From assembly GCF_024868665.1 (NCBI RefSeq), contig NC_079904.1, positions 17,841,482 through 17,905,481 on the forward strand: a DNA stretch of 64,000 nt, written 5' to 3'. The position numbers were made by a program, and so were the translations under genes. The first letter of the stretch is position 1. Each line of letters starts with the position of its first letter. This document shows, piece after piece, positions 1 through 11,000 of the stretch. Below the pieces are notes generated by a model, which was not told the DNA's origin, made no database searches, and saw only the letters and a list, made by a program, of their open reading frames with translations. The DNA comes from Triplophysa rosa (Eukaryota > Chordata > Actinopteri > Cypriniformes > Nemacheilidae).

Positions 1-2
1 GT

Positions 3-2657
3 GTCGCAGCACTTTACAATAACTCTCTTAGCATTTCCCAGAAGTCGAACTCTAAATATAATTCTTTTGAAGTCATGGTTCTTCATGTTTCAACACCTAA
101 TACTAAAGATAAAACACTTTTTAAATTGATTCTAGCTATTGTATATAGGCCTCCAGGGCACCACACAGATTTTATTAAAGAATTTGGTGGGTTCTTATCA
201 GAACTAGTACTGGCCGCAGATAGACTCCTTGTCGTTGGTGACTTTAACATCCACGTAGATAACGTTACAGATGCCTTAGGAATGGCTTTCAAAGACACTC
301 TTAACTCCATGGGCATTAGTCAACATGTGTCAGGACCCACTCACCTTCGTAATCATACTTTAGATTTAATACTGTCTTACGGTATAAATGTGGACGACGT
401 TAAAATCCTTCAGCAGAGTGAAGACATTTCGGATCATTATCTGGTATTATGTTTGCTTCACTGGCCTACGGCTGCAAATAAAACTCATTGTTACAAATAT
501 GGTAGAACAATAACTTCAACTACCAAAGATGCGTTTCTCGATAATCTGCCCGAATTGTCTCAAATCATGAGAAATAACGTTGAAGATCTTGACATTACCA
601 CTGAAAATTTTAATTCCACCTTCTCGGTAACGCTAGACAAAGTTGCTCCACTACGTTTAAAGAAGATTAAAAATGGCAGCCCCACACCGTGGTATAATGA
701 ACACACTCAGGCTCTAAAGAAAGCGGCCCGAAAAATGGAGCGCAACTTTAAGAAAACTAAATTAGAGGTATTTCGTACAGCATGGAAGGATAGTATTCGA
801 AAATACAGGAAAGCCCTAAAAACTTCTAGATCCGCCTACTTTTCATCACTAATAGAAGAAAACCAGCACAACCCTAGGTTTTTATTTAACACGGTGGCTA
901 AATTAACAAAAAATAAATCGTCAGTGACTTCTGATCCTGTATATCAGCATAGCAGTGATGAATTTATGAACTACTTCACATATAAAATCCAAGATATTAG
1001 AGAAAAAATTATAACAATGCAATCAGAAGTGAAACCCGCTGAACAAACTAACTACAGCGCCCTTAAGGAGAAAATGCAATTATTTTATACCGTAGATCAA
1101 GATGAGCTGTCTAAAATTATTAGATCATCTAAATCAACAACATGCATACTAGACCCTATACCTACAAATCTACTGAAAGAGATGCTCCCAGAAATTATAG
1201 ATCCTCTTCTTGGTATTATTAACTCATCTCTGACATTAGGACATGTGCCTAAAGCATATAAGGTGGCTGTTATAAGGCCCCTTGTCAAAAAACCCCAACT
1301 CGACCCTAGAGAACTAAGGAACTACAGGCCTATATCGAATCTACCTTTCATATCTAAAGTTCTGGAAAAAGTAGTTTCAACTCAATTATGCTCCTTCCTC
1401 CAAAGGAATGACATCAATGAAGAATTCCAGTCTGGATTTAGAGCATGTCACAGTACAGAGACTGCTTTGATCAGAGTTACAAATGATCTGCTATTGGCGT
1501 CTGACCGAGGTTGTATCTCGTTATTGGTGCTGCTAGACCTTAGTGCTGCATTCGATACCATTGACCACAGCACACTCCTACATAGACTCGAAAATTATGT
1601 CGGCATTAAGGGAATAGCTTTGAAATGGTTTAAATCTTATTTATCCGACCGTTTTCAATTTGTAGCAATAAACAATGAGGTGTCACGCAAATCGCAAGTC
1701 CAGTACGGTGTACCACAGGGCTCAGTCTTAGGGCCTCTGCTCTTCGCATTATACATGCTACCTCTAGGAGATATAATAAAGCGACACGGAGTTAGCTTTC
1801 ACTGTTATGCTGATGATACTCAACTTTATATTTCCTCGAAGCCTCATGAAACACAGCAGTTCCATCGAATAATGGAATGCATAGTCGATATAAAAAACTG
1901 GATGAGTAACAACTTTTTATTACTGAACTCGGACAAAACGGAAGTGTTACTTATTGGACCGAAAACTGCTATAAGTAACAACCAAGAATACTGTTTAACT
2001 ATTGACGGATGTTCCATAAAACCCTCGTCGTCAGCAAAGAATCTTGGCGTTCTATTCGATAGTAATCTGTCATTTGAGAGCCACGTCGCCAACACCTGTA
2101 AAATTGCGTTTTTCCATTTTAAGAATATATCTAAACTACGTCATATGCTGTCAATCTCAGATGCAGAGAAGTTAATTCATGCATTCATGACATCAAGACT
2201 AGATTACTGTAATGCACTGTTAGGTGGTTGCCCTGCAGGCTTATTACAAAAACTCCAATTGGTCCAAAACGCGGCAGCTCGAGTTCTTACACGTACAAAA
2301 AAGTATGAACATATTAGCCCGGTTCTGTCAACCTTGCACTGGTTACCTATAAAGCATCGCGTTAACTTTAAAATCTTGCTTATTACCTATAAAGCCTTAC
2401 ATGGTTTAGCTCCTCAGTACTTGAATGAACTCCTTTTGTATTACAGTCCTTCACGTGCATTACGCTCTCAGGCGTCCTGTCAGTTGGTAATACCTAGAAT
2501 TTCAAAATCAAGTGCAGGTGGTAGATCCTTTTCCTATCTAGCGCCTAAACTTTGGAATAGTCTTCCCTGCACTGTCCGGGAGGCAGACACACTCTGTCAG
2601 TTTAAATCTAGACTAAAGACGCATCTTTTTAATCTTGCATACACTACTCTTCCATAA
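3..2657 (+). CDS. L2 ORF2: endonuclease/reverse transcriptase, 5'-partial but open
   Basis: The frame is open from base 3 to a TAA ending at 2657; the first ATG is at 75 but alignment with copy B shows coding continues upstream of it. Counting from that ATG, the C-terminal half of an apurinic-type endonuclease (EEP fold) is visible with DFN at residues 56-58 and SDH at 119-121. Reverse-transcriptase motif A (LLDLSAAFDTIDH) lies near residues 486-498 and the catalytic YADD at 578-581 (bases 1806-1817). The C-terminal part (LPIKHRVNFKILLITYKAL, then LWNSLP) is the usual tail of this group. The protein nicks target DNA and copies the element RNA in place. No stop or frameshift is seen over 884 codons, so this copy may be young. 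Whether the 5' half is intact cannot be judged. Confidence 0.92.
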   Translation, partial: VAALYNNSLSISQKSNSKYNSFEVMVLHVSTPNTKDKTLFKLILAIVYRPPGHHTDFIKEFGGFLSELVLAADRLLVVGDFNIHVDNVTDALGMAFKDTLNSMGISQHVSGPTHLRNHTLDLILSYGINVDDVKILQQSEDISDHYLVLCLLHWPTAANKTHCYKYGRTITSTTKDAFLDNLPELSQIMRNNVEDLDITTENFNSTFSVTLDKVAPLRLKKIKNGSPTPWYNEHTQALKKAARKMERNFKKTKLEVFRTAWKDSIRKYRKALKTSRSAYFSSLIEENQHNPRFLFNTVAKLTKNKSSVTSDPVYQHSSDEFMNYFTYKIQDIREKIITMQSEVKPAEQTNYSALKEKMQLFYTVDQDELSKIIRSSKSTTCILDPIPTNLLKEMLPEIIDPLLGIINSSLTLGHVPKAYKVAVIRPLVKKPQLDPRELRNYRPISNLPFISKVLEKVVSTQLCSFLQRNDINEEFQSGFRACHSTETALIRVTNDLLLASDRGCISLLVLLDLSAAFDTIDHSTLLHRLENYVGIKGIALKWFKSYLSDRFQFVAINNEVSRKSQVQYGVPQGSVLGPLLFALYMLPLGDIIKRHGVSFHCYADDTQLYISSKPHETQQFHRIMECIVDIKNWMSNNFLLLNSDKTEVLLIGPKTAISNNQEYCLTIDGCSIKPSSSAKNLGVLFDSNLSFESHVANTCKIAFFHFKNISKLRHMLSISDAEKLIHAFMTSRLDYCNALLGGCPAGLLQKLQLVQNAAARVLTRTKKYEHISPVLSTLHWLPIKHRVNFKILLITYKALHGLAPQYLNELLLYYSPSRALRSQASCQLVIPRISKSSAGGRSFSYLAPKLWNSLPCTVREADTLCQFKSRLKTHLFNLAYTTLP

Positions 2658-3297
2658 TATAAATCTTCAGAGGGTTTAGGCTGCATTAGTTAGATCAACC
2701 GGAACCAAAAACACAACTGATGTACTTGTTGCATCAAAGAGTACAGAACAGTACTCTACTCTCAGCCAGTCTTGTCTCATTGTTCCAAGGTTACCACAGC
2801 GAGCAGGATGCAGTTCATGGCCTGACCTGATGGTAGAGCGGAGAATGGGAAGTGGGGACCTGACAAGAGCTGAGATGATAGAGCTGGATAAAGAAGGACG
2901 CGGTCTCTTGACATGTCTTCACCACAAAATTTCAAATGCTATTAGATTATTAATGATAATCTTAAACTATAATTTATTTTATTATTAAGTTTATTTATTT
3001 TATTTAGCCTTGTTGTGCAAGTTCTCTGGAGCTTGTGCAGAGGCAGCAGCTTTTGCCAGAGGGGAACTGGAATCCCCTGGTTGGGCCTGGGTTCTCCTGA
3101 GGTTTTTTTTCTCGATTAGAGTTTTGGGTTCCTCGCCACCGTTTGCATACTGTTTTTGCACTATCTGCCTGACCGGGGGGGCTGCTTTAGAATTTTAAAG
3201 TTTTACTTAATTAATATTGCATATAGGAATTTATTATCTGTTATATTTGACCTGTGCTTCTCTCTCCTTTATCCTAAATGTGTGCTCTCACTGAGCG

Positions 3298-3440
3298 TGT
3301 GTGTGTGTGCGTACTTGTCTGTGTACGTACGTGTGTGTGTGTGTGTTGTGTGTGTGTGCGTGCGCATCCGTGTGTGTGTGTGTCTCTGTGTCTGTGTGTG
3401 TTGGTGCGTGTGCGTGTTGTGTGTGTGGAGTGTTTTGTGT
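3298..3440 (+). repeat. TG-rich microsatellite in L2 3' UTR
   Basis: This is a long TG/CG-alternating tract inside the 3' UTR of L2 copy A. Equivalent blocks occur in copies C (about 42262-42410) and D (about 55690-55865, as CA), while copy B has lost it. Short ORFs through it are artefacts of the repeat. Confidence 0.9.
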
Positions 3441-3591
3441 GTGGGTGTGTCTGTCTTCTGTGTTTCAACCTTTTCTTGTTTTTGCAGGTACAACTTTGAT
3501 TGTTTTGCTTGTAGTCAATGTGTCTCATGTGCAGCTGCTTTGTAACAATGAAAATTGTAAAAGCGCTATATAAATAAAGTTGAGTTGAGTT

Positions 3592-3930
3592 AATTATCAT
3601 ACAAGACACAGAAAAGTAAGAATAAATAAAAGTGGAAATAAATACATGCGTTAATAAATAAATATATAAAAAAATAAACATAAAATAAATAAATGTAAAA
3701 ATAAAAGGAAATGATAAATAAAATAATCTAAAAATAAAAATATTAAAAAATAAATAAAAAATGGACACAAAAAATAATAAGTCAATTTAAAAATGAAAAA
3801 AAGTTAAAGCTAAGATCAATAATAGCTAAAACGAATTATTTTGTTTTATCAAACTATTCATTCCTTTATTTATTTTCATATTATTACATTTATTCGTTTA
3901 TATATTAATTTATTTATAATTTTTGCAGGT
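3592..3930. other. A/T-rich low-complexity spacer
   Basis: The stretch is dominated by TAAA/ATAAA runs on the + strand and lies between the L2 tail and the prdx6 promoter. No gene or transposon end is visible. Confidence 0.7.
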
Positions 3931-3956
3931 TTAGTCCTCCATATTGAACTTCATTT

Positions 3957-4020
3957 CATCCAATCACAACGTCGCCCTGCCCACGTGACGTGATAGTTTC
4001 CTGCTTGTGCTGTATAAACT
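3957..4020 (+). promoter_or_regulatory. prdx6: prdx6 proximal promoter
   Basis: A CCAAT box lies at 3960-3964. A CACGTG E-box at 3982-3987 overlaps a CRE-like TGACGTG at 3986-3992. A TATA-like GTATAAA sits at 4012-4018. Initiation is expected about 25-30 bases downstream of it, leaving a 5' UTR of roughly 40 bases. An upstream ATG at 4029, with a stop at 4053-4055, lies at or before the predicted start site, so it may not be in the mRNA. The E-box/CRE pair is compatible with USF or CREB/ATF binding; this is inference. Confidence 0.6.
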
Positions 4021-4079
4021 GCCGTACCATGGTTACATGTGCCAACAAGATTTGAGAGAAAGTCATTTGAAAATTAGAA

Positions 4080-4171
4080 ATGCCAGGCATACTACTGGGA
4101 GACGTGCTCCCTAATTTTGAAGCAGAGACTACGATCGGCAAGATCAAATTTCATGAATTCCTGGGAAATTC
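4080..4171 (+). CDS. prdx6: prdx6 exon 1 (coding)
   Basis: Encodes residues 1-30 plus two bases of the Ser31 codon, from MPGILLGD to FHEFLGN. The donor is GTAAGT at 4172. The start is fixed by homology (the MPG N-terminus is usual for the family). Confidence 0.95.
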
Positions 4172-7100
4172 GTAAGTAGCAAAATATGTTACTTATTGTA
4201 TTTTAGCATGTTGGCCTAGTTAGGTGTGATATTCACGTTTGATGTGGTTGGAGCACGCCTTCTGCATTGACACGAGAGAATAATATGATTAACAGTCGGA
4301 AGGTTGTGTGATGGTTATCTGCATCGGTGCTAAAATCTCAATACTGTTTCAATACATGCCTGTTTATAAACTTATCTTTGTATACTGTGCTTGTGGGATT
4401 CCTGTTCCATCATTTACCATCAAAGTCGCTTTGGATAAAAGCGTCTGCTGAATAAATAAATATCATTTATGTAAATATGGCAGGCTTTAGCGTTTAAAGT
4501 TACTGATTAAAACTCATAACTAAATAATGGGTTAGTTTTAATATTTGTATTTATTTTCGATTCATTTGCTATTCTTTATTAACTGCAGCACATTCCATAG
4601 AAGTTACAGCCTTCCATGGTGTAGTAGCCTATGCCATATAATAAATGTGCTATCAAGAAGTTCGGCACAAACCCTGTTTTATGGCTTGCCTTGAAATGAC
4701 ATAATAAAGTTTGTGAGTGCATGCATTTTTATGTATTTCACAATCACAACTAGTATATTGTAGCAGGGTAGCTGTTGTAAGCAGCTCACAGATCAAGGGT
4801 ATTAGTTGAAATTTTACATGTAAGCAGTTTCATTTAGTGAAGATTTGCATTGCAATTTACCAAGCAGCTATTCTTTTCTTTTAGCAGTAATGCTTTTTCT
4901 CAAATAAGTCTCTATTTTGATTTTGAAGGAGAGTAAAATGTGCCTAGTCACTGTGACTGTATTTGTTGGGATAACAAGGCCAGTATTGTTTAGATTTTGG
5001 GCAAGAGCCTGATGTGCTTGAAATTCACATTGCTCATTTATATAAATTATGGAACTGAAAGGTTTATATTGCAAATGCTTCATTAATGCATCAAGCACCT
5101 TGATGCTTTAAGTTAACTGTCACCTGTATATGTGCCTGTAAATATAATGTGCATTCAAACCCAAAAAAGTCTAGAAAACATTTATTGACCGGTGTAAAGT
5201 GTTGGTGTTAAGCAGGCTGGGGTCAATGGACTGACCAGCTGTATTCCTGTTACATAACTGTCCCCATCTGGCCCGGATGTGTTACCTAACAAAAAAGGGG
5301 CTTGTCTGTGGTCCCCACTTCAAGCCAAACTTTGCACACAGTATGTCTCAGTGATCTCTCTTATGAGAGCAGAAAGGGATATCAACAGATGTTTAACAAT
5401 TCAATACATGCCTGTTGTTGCAGTCTTGCGGAATAAGGAGGAATGTTTGCCATCCCTCGTTCTGCAGTTCTCAAATTCAAGTTTTGTGCAAGTGCCTCTC
5501 TTAAAGTCATTTTGGTTTTAAGAGAAATACCTTAAAATCATATTTAAGGCTATCATCCAATCAGTACACTACAAAGCCGGGCAGAACAAAGAGCTTACAC
5601 CATTTCCTTCCGTTGTGGGGCCATAACAAATGTTTGACACACTTTTACACTGTGGTTGCCACAGCTCTTCTGGCTCTTCAATAAAAAGTGCTGTCCTATG
5701 CATTTTACCAAAACAATGCTCTGAAAACCTTTTTAGTCAAAGCAACAGGGTTGTAGGGTGGGGATAACATGTCAACCACTGGAATCGATGTGACATTTTA
5801 TGTAATATAAATCCCTCCATTCATTCATTTATTTAGTTAATAGGGGTTTCCCAGATAAAAGAATGTTTTGAGATTGGCTTGCATTCATGTCTGCAGGGAG
5901 TGAATGATTCTTTTGCTCTATCCCTTGAGAAATATGTGAGATGATCTCATAATAACACAGTAAAATAGTGACTGGAGAGCCTGTGGGTGTGACTGTTTTG
6001 GAAAGATTAAACTTCCCACCTGTTGCTTTGACTGAGAACAAAAACTCCCAGAAATCTCTAGGCAGTGATTGCTTAAGCTTAATCTTGAATTACCCTGTAC
6101 TCATGTTTCTTTTCATTAATGCAACTTTTACCACCTAAAAGACTACAGTCACATGTTCCAACTTATTTTTTCCTCGTTAGATGGGGTATCTTGTTTTCAC
6201 ATCCACGTGACTTCACTCCAGTATGTACGACTGAACTAGCCCGAGCAGCAAAGCTCAGTGATGAGTTTAAGAAGCGTGATGTAAAGATGATCGCATTGTC
6301 CATTGACAGTGTCGAGGACCACCGCAAATGGAGTGAGGTTTGTGTATATATGTACATACTTTCTTCATATACTTTCTAAAAAGAACAAGCAAGAGTTTCC
6401 TGGATGTGACCGATAATAGTTTGTTAAAATAAATCGTTCTATTTTTTTTTGGAAAATATGTTAGCAAAGTTACAACCACTGACTAGAAGTATTTATTATT
6501 TTAACATGCATGTTCACTCCAGTAAGGGCTTCTCTTTTTTTTCTAATACAAATTTTATACATGCAAACATGAACTGTAGAAAAGTTCTCATAGACATTCC
6601 ATGCTAATTCCTTCCTGACTGCTGCATTATGGAAAATTGATGTTTGAACATCCAAACAAATGTCTGTGTCCCGTAGTGCACCAAGATGTCTGTCTGTCTG
6701 TCTGTCTGTGTGCGTGCTCTTTTACTGGACATAGACACAAACTTGACACCCCCCACACACCTTTGGCTGAACTCTTGCTGGGTTCCTGTAAATGAAGCAG
6801 ACACCCAGTTCCCACATCTTTGTGCTGTGATATCACATCACAGTTAACAGAAAGTCTGTCTGTTTAACCACAACACTCCCCATTCACTATCCAAATATGC
6901 AGAGGTCTACATATTCTGCATTGATGCTCATAGTAGAAGTGAATAACAATCAAGCATTTTTTTTTAATTCCAGGGGCCTCATTTATCAACAGTGCGTAGG
7001 AAAGGTTCTATATTTTGTCCTACGAATGAAAGTACAAAAAAAATCCATATTCGGGTGTTTCTGCAACTACGGGCACTTTTAAGTCCCAGCAGTGAAATTT

Positions 7101-7970
7101 TAGATTTATGTCAAAATTTGTCATATGACGCTTTATAAATATAGTCACAGTGTCATTTACACACCTTGACGAAAAATATAATTAATGATTAATGTGATTT
7201 AATATAAAATTATGAAGCATTTATAGGTCCAAACACCATTTTTGTTCACGACCCACAACTCTGGTCTCAAAGAGAAACAAATCTAATTTCTATAGAAACA
7301 GAAATGACCACATGAGCACATTACTGACAGATTAGGCCACCTCACTCACTCACAAGATCCCCATAATATAAGGTAAATATCATCTTATCTGTGTCAGTAT
7401 TTATTGTGTGTCCTTACCATACAGCTTAGTAATTCTGTACTTTGAACTACATTTTAAATAAGATAAAAAATAAATGTTTATTGCTGTTTAGCTCATGTAT
7501 ATTAAGATGCTAAGAGTCAAAACTAATGTGGTAGACCTTGCTAGCTGCCAGTAAGCTGGAATAATAGCAAAAATGTAATTTCCGCAACATGTCTTTTACT
7601 GCAGAACGTTTTCAATGTTTACTGTATGTTAAATTACAAATATTAAAATCTTAATGACTCTATGCAATTTTGTTGACCGTTTTATATGTATTACAGACTC
7701 TGATGATTAAAATAAAAATTCAGAGGGGTTGATTTTTAAAAACTTTGGAGAGTCAAAAGTGCCAGTAGTTGCAGAAACACCCATTTATCAAACGTGCGTA
7801 CACGGTTCTTACGCACACCAGTGAGTAATCATTGTTGATAAATCCCACATGTTCTTAAGCACCATGCTCATTCACATTCGGAAACGTCCCCAATGAACCA
7901 GGGGCGGGCTGGCAAGCAAAAACGGCCCTGGAGTTTTCCGCCCACATCGGTCCTCGACCATTTATGTCGA

Positions 7971-8007
<37 letters not shown>

Positions 8008-11000
8008 GGGGTTCGGTTGTTTGATTGCATCGGCCGTCCAACATGTCTGTCGATGGGGTGAGGTGTTGTATGTAATGTGTCATTGCGTTACATGTAAAGG
8101 TGTCCGTCTCACTAAAGCCTTCGCATTGCGTGCATTCGTGTTAATAACGTCCGTCTGTCTGGCCCAAGCGTCCATTCCGGCCCTTACATTAGTGGCCCAC
8201 CGGGAGACGTTCCGATACTCCAGATGGCCGGCCGCCCCTGGTCACGGCCGTAGGTGGGACGGACGTTCTGGACTTTGACAGAATGTCCTACTGGTCAGTC
8301 CGCCCTTGCAATGAACCATATATGGTTACGAAACCTCCCTTTATAAATCACGTGAATGTATTCTGTGCTCTCACTAAACAGATCACAGCGGTCTTTGAAA
8401 ATGCATTCTTTGCGCAATGCATGTTTTGCTCAATTTGGGTTTTATTGTTAATTTTACAATTCTTTATAGGATATTTATTTTCTATAGCCTAAATTAAACT
8501 GTTCAGAAAAGAAACAATATTTGCAGTTATTTTTGGTGGAATTGGTTAAATCTTATTACGATTTGGTAAAGCGATGTAGTAATAGAAAAGCAATAAGATG
8601 TTAAACATTTTTATTTATATAATTTTTGTAAAAGTGATTAATATCCAGACCTCTTTTTGTTCTTCTTCAGTTTGTTTGAATGTTTTTTTTCTTGTATTTA
8701 TTTTTTCATTTATTGTTCTGTTAAGTGTGTTTTACATTGTGCTTTCAATAAAAGGTTTGCCAAATCTTCCAGCAAAGTGAGATCTAGCTTGAACTATAAT
8801 TTTACTAATTTAGCATTTGCAAATAAAGGACACAGGAAACACACGGTGGCACTTTCTTTTTGTGGTATCACTGTTCTACCACTACATTTTCTGTGTAAGC
8901 ATGCTCAGAGGTAGGGCTGGGCGATATGGCAAAAAAGTAAACTCGATAGTTTTTTTCTATATTGATCGATAACGATATTTATTTCGATATATATTTAATT
9001 AAAAAACTGTATTAAAAGAATCTATTTTAAATACAGTTTATTAACAAAAGTTAACCTTTATCCAGTTAAAATTCAATTAAATTAATGCACTGTTGCAACA
9101 CAGAGGATATTAGGCCATGAACAACATGTACCAGTTCATTCAGTCTCATTTTGACTCAATTGACTCGTTAAGTAAAGGGAGTGTTCATTCAGTACATTCA
9201 ACCAATGAAAGGGCTCCGTTACTGTGTACATTCGAACGCTATTGGCTCAGCACCTGAGCACATACATAACGCTGCAATAATGTCTTGCTCGAGTAGTGGG
9301 ATTCATTCAATGCATTCAATGCATTCAGTGAACCTTAGTCTTTCAAAAAGACATCTCACATAAACTTTAGTACATTTCTTTAATCATGCAAGCATCTTAC
9401 ATACAAGGTTCAATATTTTATTGTGCACACAAACTCACTTCATTACATCACTAATCTGTACAGGGCTGCGCTGGTTTGTTTCATAAGCACCAGCTCATGT
9501 TAGCAGATATGTTAACGATGCATATAAAAACGTTTGTGCTTGAGTTTCGAAGTAACTCGCTTGCAATTGTGCATCAAGTTTGTTTTGTTTAACCGGCGAT
9601 TGCGAAAAAAAATAAGACACTTGATAAACCGCGTGATGACAACTCGAGGTTAGTTTCACTTTCGTTTCCGCTTCCAGTTATGTTTTCCTCCTCATGTCGA
9701 GTTTTCTTTGCCAAGTGCAGTATGAAATGGACTTTGTACTTTGACGCGCATGATAAAAGCTGCACGCTGACGCGTTGTTGCGTTTATTTCTGCTTTCTGT
9801 TAGACTGTAAGATTAATCCATATCGAGTCAAAATGCTTATCATCGTTTTTGAAATACATTTTATCGCGATTCGATATGATATCGTTTATCGGCACAGCCC
9901 TACTCAGAGGTGTGCTTATATTAACACACAATGCTACGTATAAGTACAAGTTGGTAGATCCCACACTTTGCCTGAAACTGTTCTTACGCACTCACTACGC
10001 ACACATTTGTGCGTACACACTGTTGATAAATAATGATAAATTTTACTCTGTAGTAACTTAATTTCTGTTCTTTCAAGGATATTATGGCATTCAACCAAGA
10101 GAATGTATGCGGTCCACTGCCGTACCCAATCATAGCAGATAACAAGAGGGAGTTAGCGGTCTTGCTGGGGATGCTGGACCCTGATGAGAGGGACAAAGAT
10201 GGGATCCCCCTCACTGCCCGCTGTGTGAGTTTCAATAAAAACAGAATATGAGCGTTTTTCTTATTATGCCCAGTAGGATTTACCTGCATCATACACATTA
10301 CATGTCAAAGGTTTCTATGTGATAAAATGGAAAAGTATTTGTTACAGAACTACAGCAAAGTTGGTATTTTTGCCTGTAAACATGTTGCAACCACTTTTCT
10401 TGGAAATGGACAAAGTATGAATTGATTATGATTGTGAAACTGATCCGCCTGACTACATTTCTGTTGATGTTCTGCTAAATGTAACTCACCCAAAGTCCCC
10501 TATGCCTGCAGAACACTGTTGTTTTATCTTGTCATGCGATTTCATGCACTTTGGTCTCACAGCAGGTTCTGCAAAAGTTGACTGTTGCTAACCCCAATGA
10601 CGTGCTATCATACAGTATATACTGTACTGTATTTCTATAGCTTAAACAGTAGAGCAACGCTAACAACCCTGAGGTTGGAGGGAATGAAATTAAAATTAAT
10701 TTTAATCCTTGAATGCAATCTTAATCGATTTGAATAAATGTAAAAAAGAAAAACCTTCTAATAAATGTGTTCGGGTACATGCTTGTTTTTGTGTACTTGC
10801 TGGTGACTGGTGTAGCTGAAATAGTCAAACCTGTTTATTAGGAGGGAGTAGCCTCATACTGTACATTTGACCTTGAGGTATATAATATAGCACTCTAGCT
10901 ATGAAACAAGCAAGAAATATTGAAGCTAAAATTGTGTAAATATATCAAACTATGCCATTTGTCCTATTTTTTTCAGGTCTTTGTTGTCGGTCCTGATAAG

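Larger units (their letters stand above)
1..3591 (+). mobile_element. L2-type LINE, copy A, 5' part outside window
   Basis: This is a non-LTR retrotransposon of the L2/CR1-like group. The left edge of the window falls inside its endonuclease domain. The coding frame ends at 2657 and is followed by about 930 bp of 3' UTR, including a TG-rich block at 3298-3440. The element ends in a conserved tail (TATATAAATAAA followed by GTTGA repeats) at 3591. The same tail closes copies B (25938), C (42542) and D (55492, - strand), which defines the family here. L2 assignment rests on the protein and on an ORF1 esterase in copy B; a closely related CR1 clade is the alternative. Confidence 0.9.
6974..10036. 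mobile_element. outer DNA transposon relic in prdx6 intron 2
   Basis: The left end (GGGGCCTCATTTATCAACAG, 6974) is echoed by an inverted right end near 10005-10036 that reads inward as ATTTATCAACAGTGTGTACG. The two are diverged inverted termini of a common fish repeat type with TGCGTACGCAC cores; another internal copy of the core lies at 7780-7845. Three other elements sit inside. The exact right boundary and the TSD are not clear. Confidence 0.4.

Noticed and set aside
3156..3573. ORFs of 70-130 codons through the TG tract
   Set aside because: Products are Cys/Val repeats from the microsatellite; they lie in an L2 3' UTR. The same applies to 42263-42605 and 55514-55882.
6119..6379. Read-through ORF containing prdx6 exon 2
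   Set aside because: Only 6181-6337 is exon; the rest is intron on both sides of clear splice sites.
7868..8278. ORFs crossing the G run (polyproline or polyglycine)
   Set aside because: Homopolymer artefacts within a 408-bp non-coding transposon.
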